NCBI RefSeq assembly: GCF_001005315.1
Contig: NZ_LBMG01000004.1
Coordinates: 1-64,000, forward strand
Source: Kordia jejudonensis
GTDB taxonomy: Bacteria > Bacteroidota > Bacteroidia > Flavobacteriales > Flavobacteriaceae
Direction of reading: 5' to 3'
Length of the DNA: 64,000 nucleotides
The position numbers and the translations under genes were made by a program. How positions within the stretch are numbered: the first letter of the stretch is position 1; each line of letters starts with the position of its first letter. The notes below the pieces were generated by a model that ran no database searches, had not been told where the DNA came from, and saw only the letters and a program-made list of their open reading frames with translations. Below are positions 45,329-55,305 of this stretch, one piece after another.

Positions 45329-46343
45329 TTTTTCGGATATTATTTCTATAATCTTTTGGTAAAATTTTATAGCGTTCAAAGAAAATTTTACTGAAATAGC
45401 TTCTACTTTTAAACCCTATATAGTAAACTATCTCTGAAATAGTTAAGTCCGAATTTTTTAATTGATCCCTAGCAATTTCTAGTTTCAAGTCTCTGATGTA
45501 TTCATTTACAGATTTTGAGTACAGTACTTTAAAACCTAATTGTAATTTTTTTGAACTCAGTTCTGCTACTTTCGAAAGAGATTCTACTGATAAATTCTCA
45601 GATATATTTTCTGCAATATAAGTAGAAACTTGATGGATTTTTTTAATGTGTTCTTGTGATAAAGAATCGGGCAATGTTTGCTTTACACTAGAGTTTTCAT
45701 GTTCTAGCATTTGCATTGCCATAATCAAATTTAATTGTCCTTCAATTGACAGCGTTCGTATGATACCAGCATTGTGCGCATTGTCAAGTTCTTTTATCTC
45801 ATCCGCAATTTTAAGATTGTAATTGCCTAAATGATGATAGGAAACATTTTGATTTTGACTTTCAAAAACCGTCCGCAATGCTTTGTCTAAATAGCTTAGA
45901 TTGTTATTCTTCTTTTTCTGGTAATTTTCAGTTTCTAATTGGATAATATTTACTTTTACCTGAGTTGCTTTAGGAAAAATAAATACTTTCTTTGACGGTA
46001 CTTTATTTGAAATGATAATATTCTGATAGCGATCAAAGTTTAAAAATGTGGCCGCTTCTTCTTCTTTAAATTCTAAATTACCTTCTGAAATAAAGATAAA
46101 TTCAACTAACTTTCGTTCATTGTTTTCAAAAGTAATTTTAGTGACTTCAACAAAATTGACATTAAAATCAATTAATGATAGTCCCCAATCAAAATCAATA
46201 CCTCTAATGACACCTTTACCTAGTTTATTGTCAAAAGTCATCGTGTATTCGCCCCAAGCCTCATTTAGTTCGCCGCCCAAATTTTCTTTTAATTGTATGA
46301 GCGCATCTTTAGTACTTGTGTTTTTTACATGTATCTTGTGCAT
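45321..46343 (-). CDS. AraC family transcriptional regulator (paralogue 2)
   Basis: A 340-residue paralogue with the same architecture: an N-terminal domain of about 230 residues and a C-terminal AraC-type HTH ending ISEIVYYIGFKSRSYFSKIFFERYKILPKDY. The shared N-terminal block (LGKGVIRGIDFDWGLSLIDF here, VGRMKHLVIDDVLETINLE in paralogue 1) is recognisable. It overlaps the 3' end of the SRAP gene by 8 bp on the opposite strand. Confidence 0.9.
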   Translation of the reverse strand: MHKIHVKNTSTKDALIQLKENLGGELNEAWGEYTMTFDNKLGKGVIRGIDFDWGLSLIDFNVNFVEVTKITFENNERKLVEFIFISEGNLEFKEEEAATFLNFDRYQNIIISNKVPSKKVFIFPKATQVKVNIIQLETENYQKKKNNNLSYLDKALRTVFESQNQNVSYHHLGNYNLKIADEIKELDNAHNAGIIRTLSIEGQLNLIMAMQMLEHENSSVKQTLPDSLSQEHIKKIHQVSTYIAENISENLSVESLSKVAELSSKKLQLGFKVLYSKSVNEYIRDLKLEIARDQLKNSDLTISEIVYYIGFKSRSYFSKIFFERYKILPKDYRNNIRKTT

Positions 46344-46511
46344 CGTTCTTCTCCTTTTTCCGTGGAACTTTTAGGATGCAAAGATTAAACAATAACTAAA
46401 TTTTCGTTAACACAAATGCCACGATAAATAACACTTTTGAGTACAAATATTAACACTATTGCTCAGTTTTATACAAATTGTAAGAAGTGAAAAGTGAAAT
46501 TTAATTACATT

Positions 46512-47543
46512 TTAGGCAGATTTGTCACCTCTGGTTTTTTTCAAGTAGGCTTTTGGTGTAATTCCGTATCTTTTTTTGAATATTTTAGAGAAGTAACTTC
46601 TAGAATTAATCCCAATTTTGTACGTAATCTCTGTGATATTTAGCGAAGAAGTTTCCAAAAGTTCTTTCGCTTTTTCAATACGATGATTTTTAATATATTC
46701 ATTTACAGAGGATTTGTATAAGTGTTTAAATCCATTTTGAAGTGTATTAGGATTAATGCCAACACGTTTGGCCAACACGGAAACATTATCAATACTGGCA
46801 ATTTCATTTTTAATAATTTCCACGGCTTCTTCAATACTTTCCATGGTTGCTTTTCTAATAATCTTACGTTTTTCGGGCGTATTTAAGTCATCAAGATATT
46901 GCTGTAAGTAATGTACAAGTATTTCATAGGCTTTTCCTTCTAGAAATACAGCTTTCATGAAACCTTCCAACTCACATTCTGTAAATTCTTCAATAAATTT
47001 TGCAATGTCCAAACTATACTGACCTTTGTAAAAGAATTTACGAATTCCGTTGGCATCTCTAAAAACATTTACCAAATCTTCGTTCATTTCCGCTAAGAAA
47101 GATTCTATTTTTTCTTCAAATAATTTTCGATTGATTTCAATGCTAAAAACACAAATAGCAGTATTTGCAGGAATTTTAAAGAAGTGATTGTTGGTTGGTG
47201 TGCTAGAAAGCATTACACTATCTAACCTATTGATAATTTGCGAATCAGTATCCTCCGTGAATTTATGTTCAAAAGGAGATTGTCTGTTAAACATAATTTT
47301 AAGCGGATGCACAACTCCCTTTTTGAGTTCGAAATGCAGTTCCTTTTTTAATAAATAATCAGACTCTAATACGCTGATTCCGTTATCAAAAATGGTTGCT
47401 TTTACGAATCCTGTACCAAATTTTTCAGGAATTCTTAAACAATATTCGTTATGATTTTCATCATAATCAACATTAAGAACGCTTGCCATATCTTTTACAA
47501 TATCGCTAGCTTCCATGTCGCCTACAGATAATTTCTTACTCAC
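46512..47543 (-). CDS. AraC family transcriptional regulator (paralogue 3)
   Basis: A 343-residue paralogue with a C-terminal HTH ending ITEITYKIGINSRSYFSKIFKKRYGITPKAY. The GTG at 47543 is the best start; an ATG nine codons later is an alternative. It shares the N-terminal layout with its neighbours, is the second AraC gene in a row on this strand and lies 168 bp upstream of paralogue 2, far enough for a separate promoter. Confidence 0.88.
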   Translation of the reverse strand: MSKKLSVGDMEASDIVKDMASVLNVDYDENHNEYCLRIPEKFGTGFVKATIFDNGISVLESDYLLKKELHFELKKGVVHPLKIMFNRQSPFEHKFTEDTDSQIINRLDSVMLSSTPTNNHFFKIPANTAICVFSIEINRKLFEEKIESFLAEMNEDLVNVFRDANGIRKFFYKGQYSLDIAKFIEEFTECELEGFMKAVFLEGKAYEILVHYLQQYLDDLNTPEKRKIIRKATMESIEEAVEIIKNEIASIDNVSVLAKRVGINPNTLQNGFKHLYKSSVNEYIKNHRIEKAKELLETSSLNITEITYKIGINSRSYFSKIFKKRYGITPKAYLKKTRGDKSA

Positions 47544-47726
47544 TTTTTTCTAAGATTAGTATTATATAAATATAGTCTTTTTAATGCTATTGGATGGGAT
47601 TAATTTCTTTTGCGATAAAAATTTAATTAATAGAGCTAATCTTGGCAATCAAAATTTATGAAGTTTGTATAAGTAATTCGATACACGATTTTACTTTTAT
47701 CAACAAACCACCAAAACCACTACAAC

Positions 47727-47885
47727 ATGTTACGTTGGACCATTACATTTATCATATTGGCATTAGTTGCAGGCGTATTAGGATTTGGCGGAATTGCCTC
47801 AGGTGCAGCCGTAATCGCAAAAATTTTATTCTTCATATTCTTAGTATTATTTATACTATCAATAATTAGAGGAAAACGTGTTTAG
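47727..47885 (+). CDS. DUF1328 (YtjA-type) small membrane protein
   Basis: A 52-residue protein with two hydrophobic helices separated by a glycine-rich turn ([18 protein letters not shown]), which is the signature of the UPF0391/DUF1328 family. Members are stress-associated inner membrane proteins of unknown function. A terminator hairpin follows at 47989-48026. Confidence 0.85.
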   Translation: MLRWTITFIILALVAGVLGFGGIASGAAVIAKILFFIFLVLFILSIIRGKRV

Positions 47886-47988
47886 ATCAAACAAGAAAGT
47901 AGCGTTCTAAACAACTATAAAAATTTAGGTTAGTTTTATGATTGGTCAGCTGGTAGGTACTAGTCACTAGTTGATTTTTAATTTTGTA

Positions 47989-48026
47989 AAAAGGTAGTAT
48001 TGAGATGTGTTTCAAGCTACCTTTTT
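47989..48026 (+). terminator. terminator after the DUF1328 gene
   Basis: aaaaggtag and ctacctttt pair across a 19-base loop and are followed by T residues. It is well placed but the loop is long. Confidence 0.6.
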
Positions 48027-48121
48027 TAATTATTTGTAGTGCAAATATTGGTTTTTTGCATCAATTATAAAAATATCCGTGTAGTAATTTAGAATATGTT
48101 TTTTTATAAAATTAAATTGAT

Positions 48122-48721
48122 ATGATACAGTCACAATTACCTTCTTATAGAGATTTTGGTATTAGAGGAAACAAATCAATTCCAGAATATTTTAAAAATG
48201 AAGTGCTCAAAGCATTGTCATTTTTTCCAGAACTCGAACATACTTCAATAACATTTCAACTATCTAAAAAAACAGCAAAACATATAATGCACACGCATGT
48301 TTCGCTTTCTAGTTTACTCTTCAATAAACATAAAAGAGCGTATACAATTATCATCAGCAATAATTTTTATTTGCAAAATGCTGAAATTCGGATGAGTTTT
48401 ATTCCGAAAGATGTATTAATAGGTTGGTTAGGAGTAGAGTTGGCAAAAATTTTGGCTTATGAATCAATTTCTACTTATCAATTACTTACAGAAATGTTTT
48501 CGTATCAAGTGTCTAAAGAGTTTGTGAAAAAGAAAGAATTGAAAGCTAATCGTTGCGCTAAGAAAAGAATGAAAACGTACGTTCCTGCTGCACGAAAATT
48601 TATTATAGACAAAAGCAATTTGCCTCTTCAAGTAGTTGAAAAAGTGAATACCATGTACACATCGCCAGCATTAATTGTAAATTTTATAAACGCACATTCA
48701 GCTGTGAAAAAAACTAAATAA
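48122..48721 (+). CDS. unknown protein, possible degenerate metallopeptidase
   Basis: A 199-residue basic protein without a signal peptide. The segment IGWLGVELAKILAYE resembles the GHELAHI..YE helix of small zinc metallopeptidases, but both His residues are replaced (V and K), so it would not bind zinc that way. The rest contains paired hydrophobic strands and a Lys-rich C-terminus. No firm family is recognised. Confidence 0.5.
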   Translation: MIQSQLPSYRDFGIRGNKSIPEYFKNEVLKALSFFPELEHTSITFQLSKKTAKHIMHTHVSLSSLLFNKHKRAYTIIISNNFYLQNAEIRMSFIPKDVLIGWLGVELAKILAYESISTYQLLTEMFSYQVSKEFVKKKELKANRCAKKRMKTYVPAARKFIIDKSNLPLQVVEKVNTMYTSPALIVNFINAHSAVKKTK

Positions 48722-49221
48722 TCCTCTTTCGAAGCTTCCTGTTTATTATAATCAAGGATGAAGTTGATTAGGTGTACATGTCCTTAGATTTTAAAATTTT
48801 TTTGACTTTATTGTTGTAAATTAAGCTCAATCATGAATATGAATTGAATCACTTATATCGAACTGACGTTAATTATACAAATTGTTTTGTAACATGTATG
48901 GACAGATGCAACAAGGACAAAAAAGATTTTTTGAAAACTAAAAGCAGACAAGCTACATGCGAAAGTGTAGATTTTTCTCCAATGATAACATAATAGAACG
49001 TACATTTGATAATTAGGAAATGGTATAGATTCTTGTAAAGAATTCGTATTATTGTTCTTATTAATTGTCAAAATAAACAAAAAGTACCGAATCTCTAATT
49101 TGTAGAAAATTAGGTTATTACCTAAAACAATTCTGAATGATATCATAAAATTAGTCCCAACATTTTCATGTCATCTTCACACAAAAAATATAAGCAACTT
49201 AAAAAATAATTACATATCATT
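48722..49221. other. 500-bp intergenic region, nothing certain
   Basis: AT-rich DNA with no gene I can support. A minus-strand reading frame at 48853-49146 lacks any recognisable protein character. The region probably holds only promoter elements of the DUF2652 gene. Confidence 0.5.
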
Positions 49222-49824
49222 ATGAAAGCAAAACCAACGTTAATTTGTATTCCTGATATTAGTGGTTTTACAGAGTTTATGAGTTCTACCAATATAGAGT
49301 TGAGCTCACAAGTAATTCCTGCGCTTCTGAATAAAGTTATTTACGCCAATACAATAGGTTTAAAAGTTTCTGAAATAGAAGGAGATGCTATTTTGTTTTA
49401 CAAAACTGGAGATTTGCCAACTTTTGAAGAACTTATTACGCAATGCCGATTGTTCTATACAGAATTTTACAAGCAATTACGTTTACTGCACACACAATTT
49501 AAACACAATGACGATAAAATAAATATCCCAAGTGTATTAGGTTTAAAAATTGTAGTACATTTTGGGGAGAAAATTAGTGCCGTTCCTATTGGAAAAAATA
49601 TAAAATTAATGGGAGAAGATGTAATTATTGCTCACAGACTTTTGAAAAATAAAATTCCATTTGACGAATATATTTTACTGTCTGAAAACATTTTAGATCA
49701 ATATAAAGATAAAATAATTGAGCGCAATTTTGGTTGGGGAACATTACACGAAAAGGATACTTCTTACAAGCATATTGGAGATATAAGTTATAGTTATATT
49801 GATTTAACGCCACTCGTTGATTAA
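49222..49824 (+). CDS. DUF2652 protein (class III cyclase-like fold)
   Basis: A 200-residue protein. The N-terminal PDISGFTEFM and the EIEGDAILFY motif place aspartates D12 and D55 at the two metal-binding positions of class III adenylate/guanylate cyclases. DUF2652 proteins form part of that fold superfamily, but no catalytic activity is established for them. It is tail-to-tail with a DUF3095 protein that has the same two-aspartate pattern (34 bp apart), which suggests a functional link. Confidence 0.85.
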   Translation: MKAKPTLICIPDISGFTEFMSSTNIELSSQVIPALLNKVIYANTIGLKVSEIEGDAILFYKTGDLPTFEELITQCRLFYTEFYKQLRLLHTQFKHNDDKINIPSVLGLKIVVHFGEKISAVPIGKNIKLMGEDVIIAHRLLKNKIPFDEYILLSENILDQYKDKIIERNFGWGTLHEKDTSYKHIGDISYSYIDLTPLVD

Positions 49825-49858
49825 ATTGAAATCAATATGAAAATAACAGTTGATATTG

Positions 49859-51019
49859 TTAAATTTTTTTCAACTTACCTTTATATACAATAGCTGCTGA
49901 GGTGTAACCGCCTTCGGTGCCATCTACAAAATGAATGTGATTTTCTTTTCGGTCTTGTACATAACACGACATTATTGATGAATGTGTAATGTGCATTCCG
50001 TAAGTAATTTCCTTTTCAGATTCGAGCGTATCTAAGAAAATTTGAAGCTTATTTATTTGTTTGCTGCTTCCAGAAATAACCGTGTTAATAGCGCCATCTA
50101 ACATAATGGTATCACTTAATTGTGTAACACGATATAAGTAGCGTTTTCCTTCTGGAAAAATTTTAAAATAATACTTCCCAAAAACGGTAATCAACCAATT
50201 GTCAATTAAATATTTCCGATCATGCTTGCCAATTTTCGCCATCATTTCCTTTCGGATTTTTTCAATAGACGTATTCAGCTTTAACTTTAAGGTCGTAATC
50301 GGTCTTCGTTCATCTAGTGAGCCAAAAAGATAATTGATTTCGTCCATAATACTCTTAAACACTTGTGCTTGTTTCGTTTCATCGTGACAACTGACCAACA
50401 AGCAAACGACTTTATTTTCGGAACTATTTGGCTTAATTTCGTCCCATCTACATTCCATTCCAGTCAAATCAATGACTTTTTCATTATTTCCGAAGATATC
50501 AGTTGGTTTAAAATTATCTTTAATATACGCTTCCGCGAATTTTAATCCGTTACCCAAAACAACAGGTGTTGTCAAATACTTATTGTGTCTAAGTTTTGCA
50601 ATACGAGCGGTCACATTGTTTTTATAAACTTCTTCTAGGATCACATTTCCGACTCTTAAATTGAGCTGTAATGTTTTCTTTATATGTACGCTATACGTGT
50701 TTAAAGCTGAAATAACTTGCGTAATAATGGCATCTGGAATTATAAAAGTGGCACCATCACCGCCAAAAAAGTAAGGAACTTTAATGGAAGCATCAATTGA
50801 TTTAATCTCGTTTAAAACGGTAATAATACTTCCTGTTGCCGTCAAATTAATATCATTGTGTTGTCCGTTTTCTACAGCTATGCTAGAGCCTTCGATATCT
50901 GTAACGACAATGTGCCAATTTTTGGGTATGCCAGTAAACAGACTTTCATCCTTCAATAAATCTCTTAAAGGCGTAAAATGCTTAGGAAGATCTGAATAAA
51001 ACGTGATTAAATCTTTCAT
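49859..51019 (-). CDS. DUF3095 protein (cyclase-like)
   Basis: A 386-residue protein. Its N-terminal cyclase-like domain has VVTDIEGSS (D41) and FFGGDGATF (D88), again the two-aspartate arrangement. A helical C-terminal domain of about 180 residues follows (about 200-386), with a GMHITHSSIMSCYV motif typical of DUF3095. The biochemical role is unknown. Convergent with the DUF2652 gene. Confidence 0.88.
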   Translation of the reverse strand: MKDLITFYSDLPKHFTPLRDLLKDESLFTGIPKNWHIVVTDIEGSSIAVENGQHNDINLTATGSIITVLNEIKSIDASIKVPYFFGGDGATFIIPDAIITQVISALNTYSVHIKKTLQLNLRVGNVILEEVYKNNVTARIAKLRHNKYLTTPVVLGNGLKFAEAYIKDNFKPTDIFGNNEKVIDLTGMECRWDEIKPNSSENKVVCLLVSCHDETKQAQVFKSIMDEINYLFGSLDERRPITTLKLKLNTSIEKIRKEMMAKIGKHDRKYLIDNWLITVFGKYYFKIFPEGKRYLYRVTQLSDTIMLDGAINTVISGSSKQINKLQIFLDTLESEKEITYGMHITHSSIMSCYVQDRKENHIHFVDGTEGGYTSAAIVYKGKLKKI

Positions 51020-51196
51020 GATGTATTAATACTACGGTAGTACAAATTTAACCTATAAAGCCATACAAAATGCGCTCATTAGATTAAATCTGAAAAAAGG
51101 GAAAGTTTTTAAAACAATTGGCATGAACAGAAATTATATAACAGACGATTAAAATTATGTAATACGGTAACGATCAAAATAAATACTTTTGTATCG

Positions 51197-51204
51197 TATC
51201 TTCG
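51197..51204 (+). promoter_or_regulatory. candidate promoter -7 box (TATCTTCG)
   Basis: TATCTTCG is one base from the TAnnTTTG box, with TTTTG about 8 bp further up. It lies 13 bp before the first ATG of the AI-2E gene, so the ATG at 51266 may be the real start. Confidence 0.4.
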
Positions 51205-51217
51205 CACACATGTATAC

Positions 51218-52396
51218 ATGAAAAGATACATTTTGAACATTTACAATAAAAAACAATCATTAGCAATGACCTCTAAAATATCAATTTCAAATCGTGCAAT
51301 GGGACTATTTGCTATCATTGCAATTGTTTTTTCACTCTACATATTGAAACCCTTAATTATGCCTTTGTTATTTGCAATGATATTAGGTGTAATGATTTTT
51401 CCCGTACAACAGTTTTTTGAAAGAAGATGGAAGTGTAGCAGAATATTTGCTACTATTTTTTCAATCATTATCATCTTTTCAATTACCGCAATTTTGTTTC
51501 TAATAATTTTCATTCAGCTGCAAGGCTTTGTGAATAGTGGAGAAGACTATGTTATTAGAATTACGGAGCTATACGAAAATATTGTAAATTACATGGGAGA
51601 CGCTTTTAATATCAGCAACAGCAAAGTTATAAACAATAAGGATATAAAATTTGATCAATTGTTGAAAGGTAATCTAGGAAGAGTAACCGTTTTTATCTCA
51701 GAATCTGGTTCATTTATGAGTGATCTTATTTTGGTGCCGATCTATCTGTTCTTTTTCTTATACTACCGCCGTTTTCTGCGCACTTTTGCCTACAAAGTAT
51801 TCAAAAATAAAACACAATCATTTGTAAATACAATGATTAATAAAATTTATAATGTTCAAAAAAATTACTTGGCTGGTTTGCTAAAAGTAATGCTGATTGT
51901 AGGTGTTTTAAATACCATAACCTTGTTCGTTTTAGGTATAGAAAACGCTTTCTTCTTCGGCTTTTTTGCAGCGTTGCTACTCTTAATACCCTATATTGGA
52001 GTCATTATTGGTGCATTATTACCCACAATTGTTGCCTTAGCAACCAAAGATTCTATTTGGTATGCTTTTGCGGTTATGGGTGTTTTTGGTTTTATTCAAT
52101 TTTTGGAAGGAAACTTTATTACGCCAAAAATTACGGGTTCAAAAGTAAGTATGAATTCATTTATAGCTATCTTTTCATTAATTGCATTTGCCATGCTTTG
52201 GGGAATATCAGGAATGATTGTAGCCTTACCAATAACAGCTTCTTTAAAAATAATTTTTGATCATACACCTGGATATGAAGCGTATGGTTTTGTTATGGGA
52301 GAGCCTGTAGATGCGCTATTACAAAGTAAAGCCAAGCAACGACTCAAAGTTTGGAAAACACTTCGTCAAGAAAAGGCAAACAGTCGTAAATCGTAA
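51218..52396 (+). CDS. AI-2E family transporter
   Basis: A 392-residue permease with about eight TM helices and a large central loop, typical of the AI-2E/PerM (UPF0118) family. The C-terminal half has the conserved ...IPYIGVIIGALLPTIVAL and QFLEGNFITPKITGSKVSMN motifs. Family members export small molecules or ions; specificity is not predictable. The ATG at 51218 is followed by an alternative ATG at 51266 (MTSKISISN), which is favoured if the upstream promoter box is correct. Confidence 0.9.
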   Translation: MKRYILNIYNKKQSLAMTSKISISNRAMGLFAIIAIVFSLYILKPLIMPLLFAMILGVMIFPVQQFFERRWKCSRIFATIFSIIIIFSITAILFLIIFIQLQGFVNSGEDYVIRITELYENIVNYMGDAFNISNSKVINNKDIKFDQLLKGNLGRVTVFISESGSFMSDLILVPIYLFFFLYYRRFLRTFAYKVFKNKTQSFVNTMINKIYNVQKNYLAGLLKVMLIVGVLNTITLFVLGIENAFFFGFFAALLLLIPYIGVIIGALLPTIVALATKDSIWYAFAVMGVFGFIQFLEGNFITPKITGSKVSMNSFIAIFSLIAFAMLWGISGMIVALPITASLKIIFDHTPGYEAYGFVMGEPVDALLQSKAKQRLKVWKTLRQEKANSRKS

Positions 52397-52462
52397 AAGT
52401 TTTATCAAGCACGTTTATAAAAAAGAAATAGTTTAAATTTACACAATAAACTTATCCTTAAA

Positions 52463-53023
52463 ATGAAATTATTTGTAAAGTTTGACTTTAATGCAGTTTG
52501 CACCAAGGTATTAACTGAAAAATTAGATGCGCTCGACGTAAAATACAATCTATTAGGTTTTGGTGAAGTAGAACTTTTGGAAAAATTATCTTCCGAAAAA
52601 TACGCAGCTTTTACGAATGCTTTAAGTGAATACAATATTGAAATTGTTGAAAATCAGAAAAGCATCTTGGTTCAAAAAATTAAAGACACGATCATAGACA
52701 TGGTTTTCAATGAGGAAACGATTGTGAACGTTAAGACATCTGCATACTTGGCGGATACGTTGGAACACAGTTACGGATATTTGTCCAATTTATTCTCGGA
52801 AGTAACATATACTTCCATAGAAAATTTTATCATTCTTCAAAAAATAGAATATACAAAACAATTAATTATAGAAGGGAATTTGAGTTTAACTGAAATAGCG
52901 TTTCAACTCAACTATTCTAGTGTGGCACACTTAAGCACACAATTTAAAAACACAACTGGAATCACACCAAGTGCTTTTCAGCGCATTATAACCAAACGTC
53001 GCGAAATTCAACAAAATAACTAG
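52463..53023 (+). CDS. AraC-type HTH protein with small N-terminal domain
   Basis: A 186-residue protein. The first 70 residues form a beta-alpha-beta domain (KLFVKFDFNAVCTKVLTEKL..., possible ferredoxin-like), followed by a helical HTH_18 domain (about 85-180) with the second helix-turn-helix LSLTEIAFQLNYSSVAHLSTQFKNTTGITPSAF. It is far shorter than the other AraC proteins here and unrelated to them at the N-terminus. It begins an operon with a response regulator (8 bp gap) and a hybrid-free kinase. Confidence 0.85.
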   Translation: MKLFVKFDFNAVCTKVLTEKLDALDVKYNLLGFGEVELLEKLSSEKYAAFTNALSEYNIEIVENQKSILVQKIKDTIIDMVFNEETIVNVKTSAYLADTLEHSYGYLSNLFSEVTYTSIENFIILQKIEYTKQLIIEGNLSLTEIAFQLNYSSVAHLSTQFKNTTGITPSAFQRIITKRREIQQNN

Positions 53024-53031
53024 CCAAACAG

Positions 53032-53478
53032 ATGAATGAAGATTACATACACATAGTATTAGCAGATGATGATGAAGATGATCGTCTCTTTTTTACGGAT
53101 GCTTTCGAGGAACTCAAAATAACCACTAAAGTACAGACATACAATGATGGAGTGTATTTAATGGATTATTTAAATAGTGAAGATGCCATTTTGCCAAATG
53201 TATTATTTCTGGATTTAAACATGCCACGAAAAAACGGAATGGAATGTTTAAAAGAAATAAAAGCCAATGAAAAGTTTGCAGACATTGCAATTGCGATATA
53301 CTCAACTTCTGCTTCTGAAGAAGATATTGAAAATACATTTATACACGGCGCAAATATTTACATAAAAAAGCCCGATAATTTTAAAAAGCTTAAAAAGGCA
53401 TTGTCCGAAGTTGTTACCATCAATTGGCAATACCATACTAGCGGATTGAATAAAGATAACTTTTTATTAAGATTGTAA
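53032..53478 (+). CDS. single-domain response regulator (Rcp1-like)
   Basis: A 148-residue stand-alone receiver domain. The acidic pocket is D12-D14 (ADDDEDD), the phosphoacceptor is D61 (FLDLNMP), and K112/K113 ends the active site (YIKKPDNF). Single-domain receivers with this look commonly serve as output or phosphate sink for the next kinase. Gap to the kinase start is 2 bp. Confidence 0.92.
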   Translation: MNEDYIHIVLADDDEDDRLFFTDAFEELKITTKVQTYNDGVYLMDYLNSEDAILPNVLFLDLNMPRKNGMECLKEIKANEKFADIAIAIYSTSASEEDIENTFIHGANIYIKKPDNFKKLKKALSEVVTINWQYHTSGLNKDNFLLRL

Positions 53479-53480
53479 TT

Positions 53481-55274
53481 ATGCCATTAAAATCTATTTA
53501 CAGAGCACCTTGGTTTGTAAAAGCGGTATTTGTAATATCCTTTTTTCTTATATTTTTTGTTGCGGGTGTTACCTATAAAAACATGAGCGATTTGTCTGAT
53601 TCTTCGGATTTGGTCACAGAAAAATATGAAGTCGCTATTGAGTTAGAACAAATTTTATCTTATTTAAAAGATGCCGAAACTGGACAACGTGGCTTTGTAA
53701 TCATAAAAGATTCAACATATTTAGAACCGTATTTTTCTGGAAGGGAAAACATCAATAATAGTCTTGCAGAACTTAAAGAGTTGATTAAAGATGAACCCGA
53801 ACAAGGACAAAACTTAATCGAATTGAACTTTTTAATCGATAATTGCTTGGCAAATTTAGAACAAGTACAGCGATTTATCTTAAAAGAACAAAACAACATC
53901 AACAGTCCAGCTTTTGAACCACTATTTGCTAGGGGAAAAAAAATCATGGATCAAATTCGAGCTAAAATAAAAGTCATGCTCGATGTGCAAAACAAAAAAT
54001 TAGAAATAAATCAAAAAGAATACGAGAATAATTTAAAAGTGACTCCGATTTTCTTGTACCTTCTAATGTTATTGTCGTTACTATTATTAATAGGTGCATA
54101 TTTTAAAATCATTTCAAATCTTAAAAAGCTAGAAGCATCTAACCAAGCATTGGAGCTTTTTAAAGAATCTGCCAATCAATCAGAAATCGTAAGCAAACAT
54201 GGTAATTGGACATGGAATATTGAAAAAGATACGTTTAGTTTCTCCGACAATTTATACCGTTTATTAGGAGAAGAACCACATTCGTTCGCGCCTACAATTG
54301 CAAATTTTATGAAATTTGTACATCCTGAAGATTTGGAAAAGCTAAGTGCGCAAGTGGAAGAAATGAAGGAAAATGAAAATTTACCGTTTATTTATTATCG
54401 TGTCATCCACAAAAATGGAACTATTAAACATTTAAAAGCGTATGGAAAAGTAGTTGTTAGTGGTGAAAATAGACGTAACTTATTAGGAACGACTACTGAT
54501 ATTACAGACGAAATAGAAAGTTTTAGAGCGTTGGAAAAACGAAATCTTGAACTGGAGCGAAACAACAAAGAACTTTCTGCCTTCAACCATGTAGCAAGTC
54601 ATGATTTACAGGAACCGTTACGAAAAATACAAACTTTCTTATCGCGATTGGAAGACAAAGAAGAGGATAATTTATCAGAATCTGGTTTAAAATACATGTC
54701 ACGAATCAAGAATGCAGCTACTCGAATGCGTTTGCTTATTGATGATTTGTTACAATTCTCAAGAACCAACAAAGCGGATAAGGTTTTTGAAGTTTCAAAC
54801 ATTAACTTACTGCTAGAAGGTGCAAAGCAAGATTTGGCAGAAGTAATTGCTCGGGAGAATGCCACAATCAATGCGGATGCTTTTCCAGTCATAAATGTAA
54901 TTCCATTTCAAATACAACAATTATTTGCCAACCTAATTGGAAACTCGTTAAAATACAAATCTGAAGATCGTACACCAGAAATCAATATTACGTACGAAAT
55001 GGTAAAAACGGAATCTGAAAAATTACTTACCAACGCAACGGCCGATTCCTATCATAAAATAGAATTCAAAGACAATGGTATTGGTTTTGACAATGAATAT
55101 GCCGAAAGAATCTTTGTACTATTCAATCGACTTCACAACAAAGATGAATATACAGGAACCGGAATTGGATTGTCTATTTGTAAAAAAATTATAGAAAATC
55201 ATCAAGGATTTATTTTTGCAAACGGAGAAACTGGTGTTGGAGCAACATTTACCATATACATTCCTGTAGTATAA
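53481..55274 (+). CDS. CHASE3-PAS sensor histidine kinase
   Basis: A 597-residue kinase. TM1 (about 12-30) and TM2 (about 190-212) enclose a CHASE3-type extracellular domain with the signature LKDAETGQRGFVI. A PAS domain (about 230-350) follows, then a HisKA domain with the phosphoacceptor H374 (SHDLQEPLRK) and a HATPase domain (NLIGNSLKY, DNGIGFD, TGIGLSICK). Together with the upstream AraC-like protein and receiver it forms a three-gene signalling operon. Confidence 0.93.
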   Translation: MPLKSIYRAPWFVKAVFVISFFLIFFVAGVTYKNMSDLSDSSDLVTEKYEVAIELEQILSYLKDAETGQRGFVIIKDSTYLEPYFSGRENINNSLAELKELIKDEPEQGQNLIELNFLIDNCLANLEQVQRFILKEQNNINSPAFEPLFARGKKIMDQIRAKIKVMLDVQNKKLEINQKEYENNLKVTPIFLYLLMLLSLLLLIGAYFKIISNLKKLEASNQALELFKESANQSEIVSKHGNWTWNIEKDTFSFSDNLYRLLGEEPHSFAPTIANFMKFVHPEDLEKLSAQVEEMKENENLPFIYYRVIHKNGTIKHLKAYGKVVVSGENRRNLLGTTTDITDEIESFRALEKRNLELERNNKELSAFNHVASHDLQEPLRKIQTFLSRLEDKEEDNLSESGLKYMSRIKNAATRMRLLIDDLLQFSRTNKADKVFEVSNINLLLEGAKQDLAEVIARENATINADAFPVINVIPFQIQQLFANLIGNSLKYKSEDRTPEINITYEMVKTESEKLLTNATADSYHKIEFKDNGIGFDNEYAERIFVLFNRLHNKDEYTGTGIGLSICKKIIENHQGFIFANGETGVGATFTIYIPVV

Positions 55275-55305
55275 AATAGCAACAAATACTACATTGAAAA
55301 GCCTT

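Noticed and set aside
48853-49146. Minus-strand gene in the 500-bp gap
   Set aside because: No recognisable motif, no partner gene, and composition typical of untranslated AT-rich DNA.
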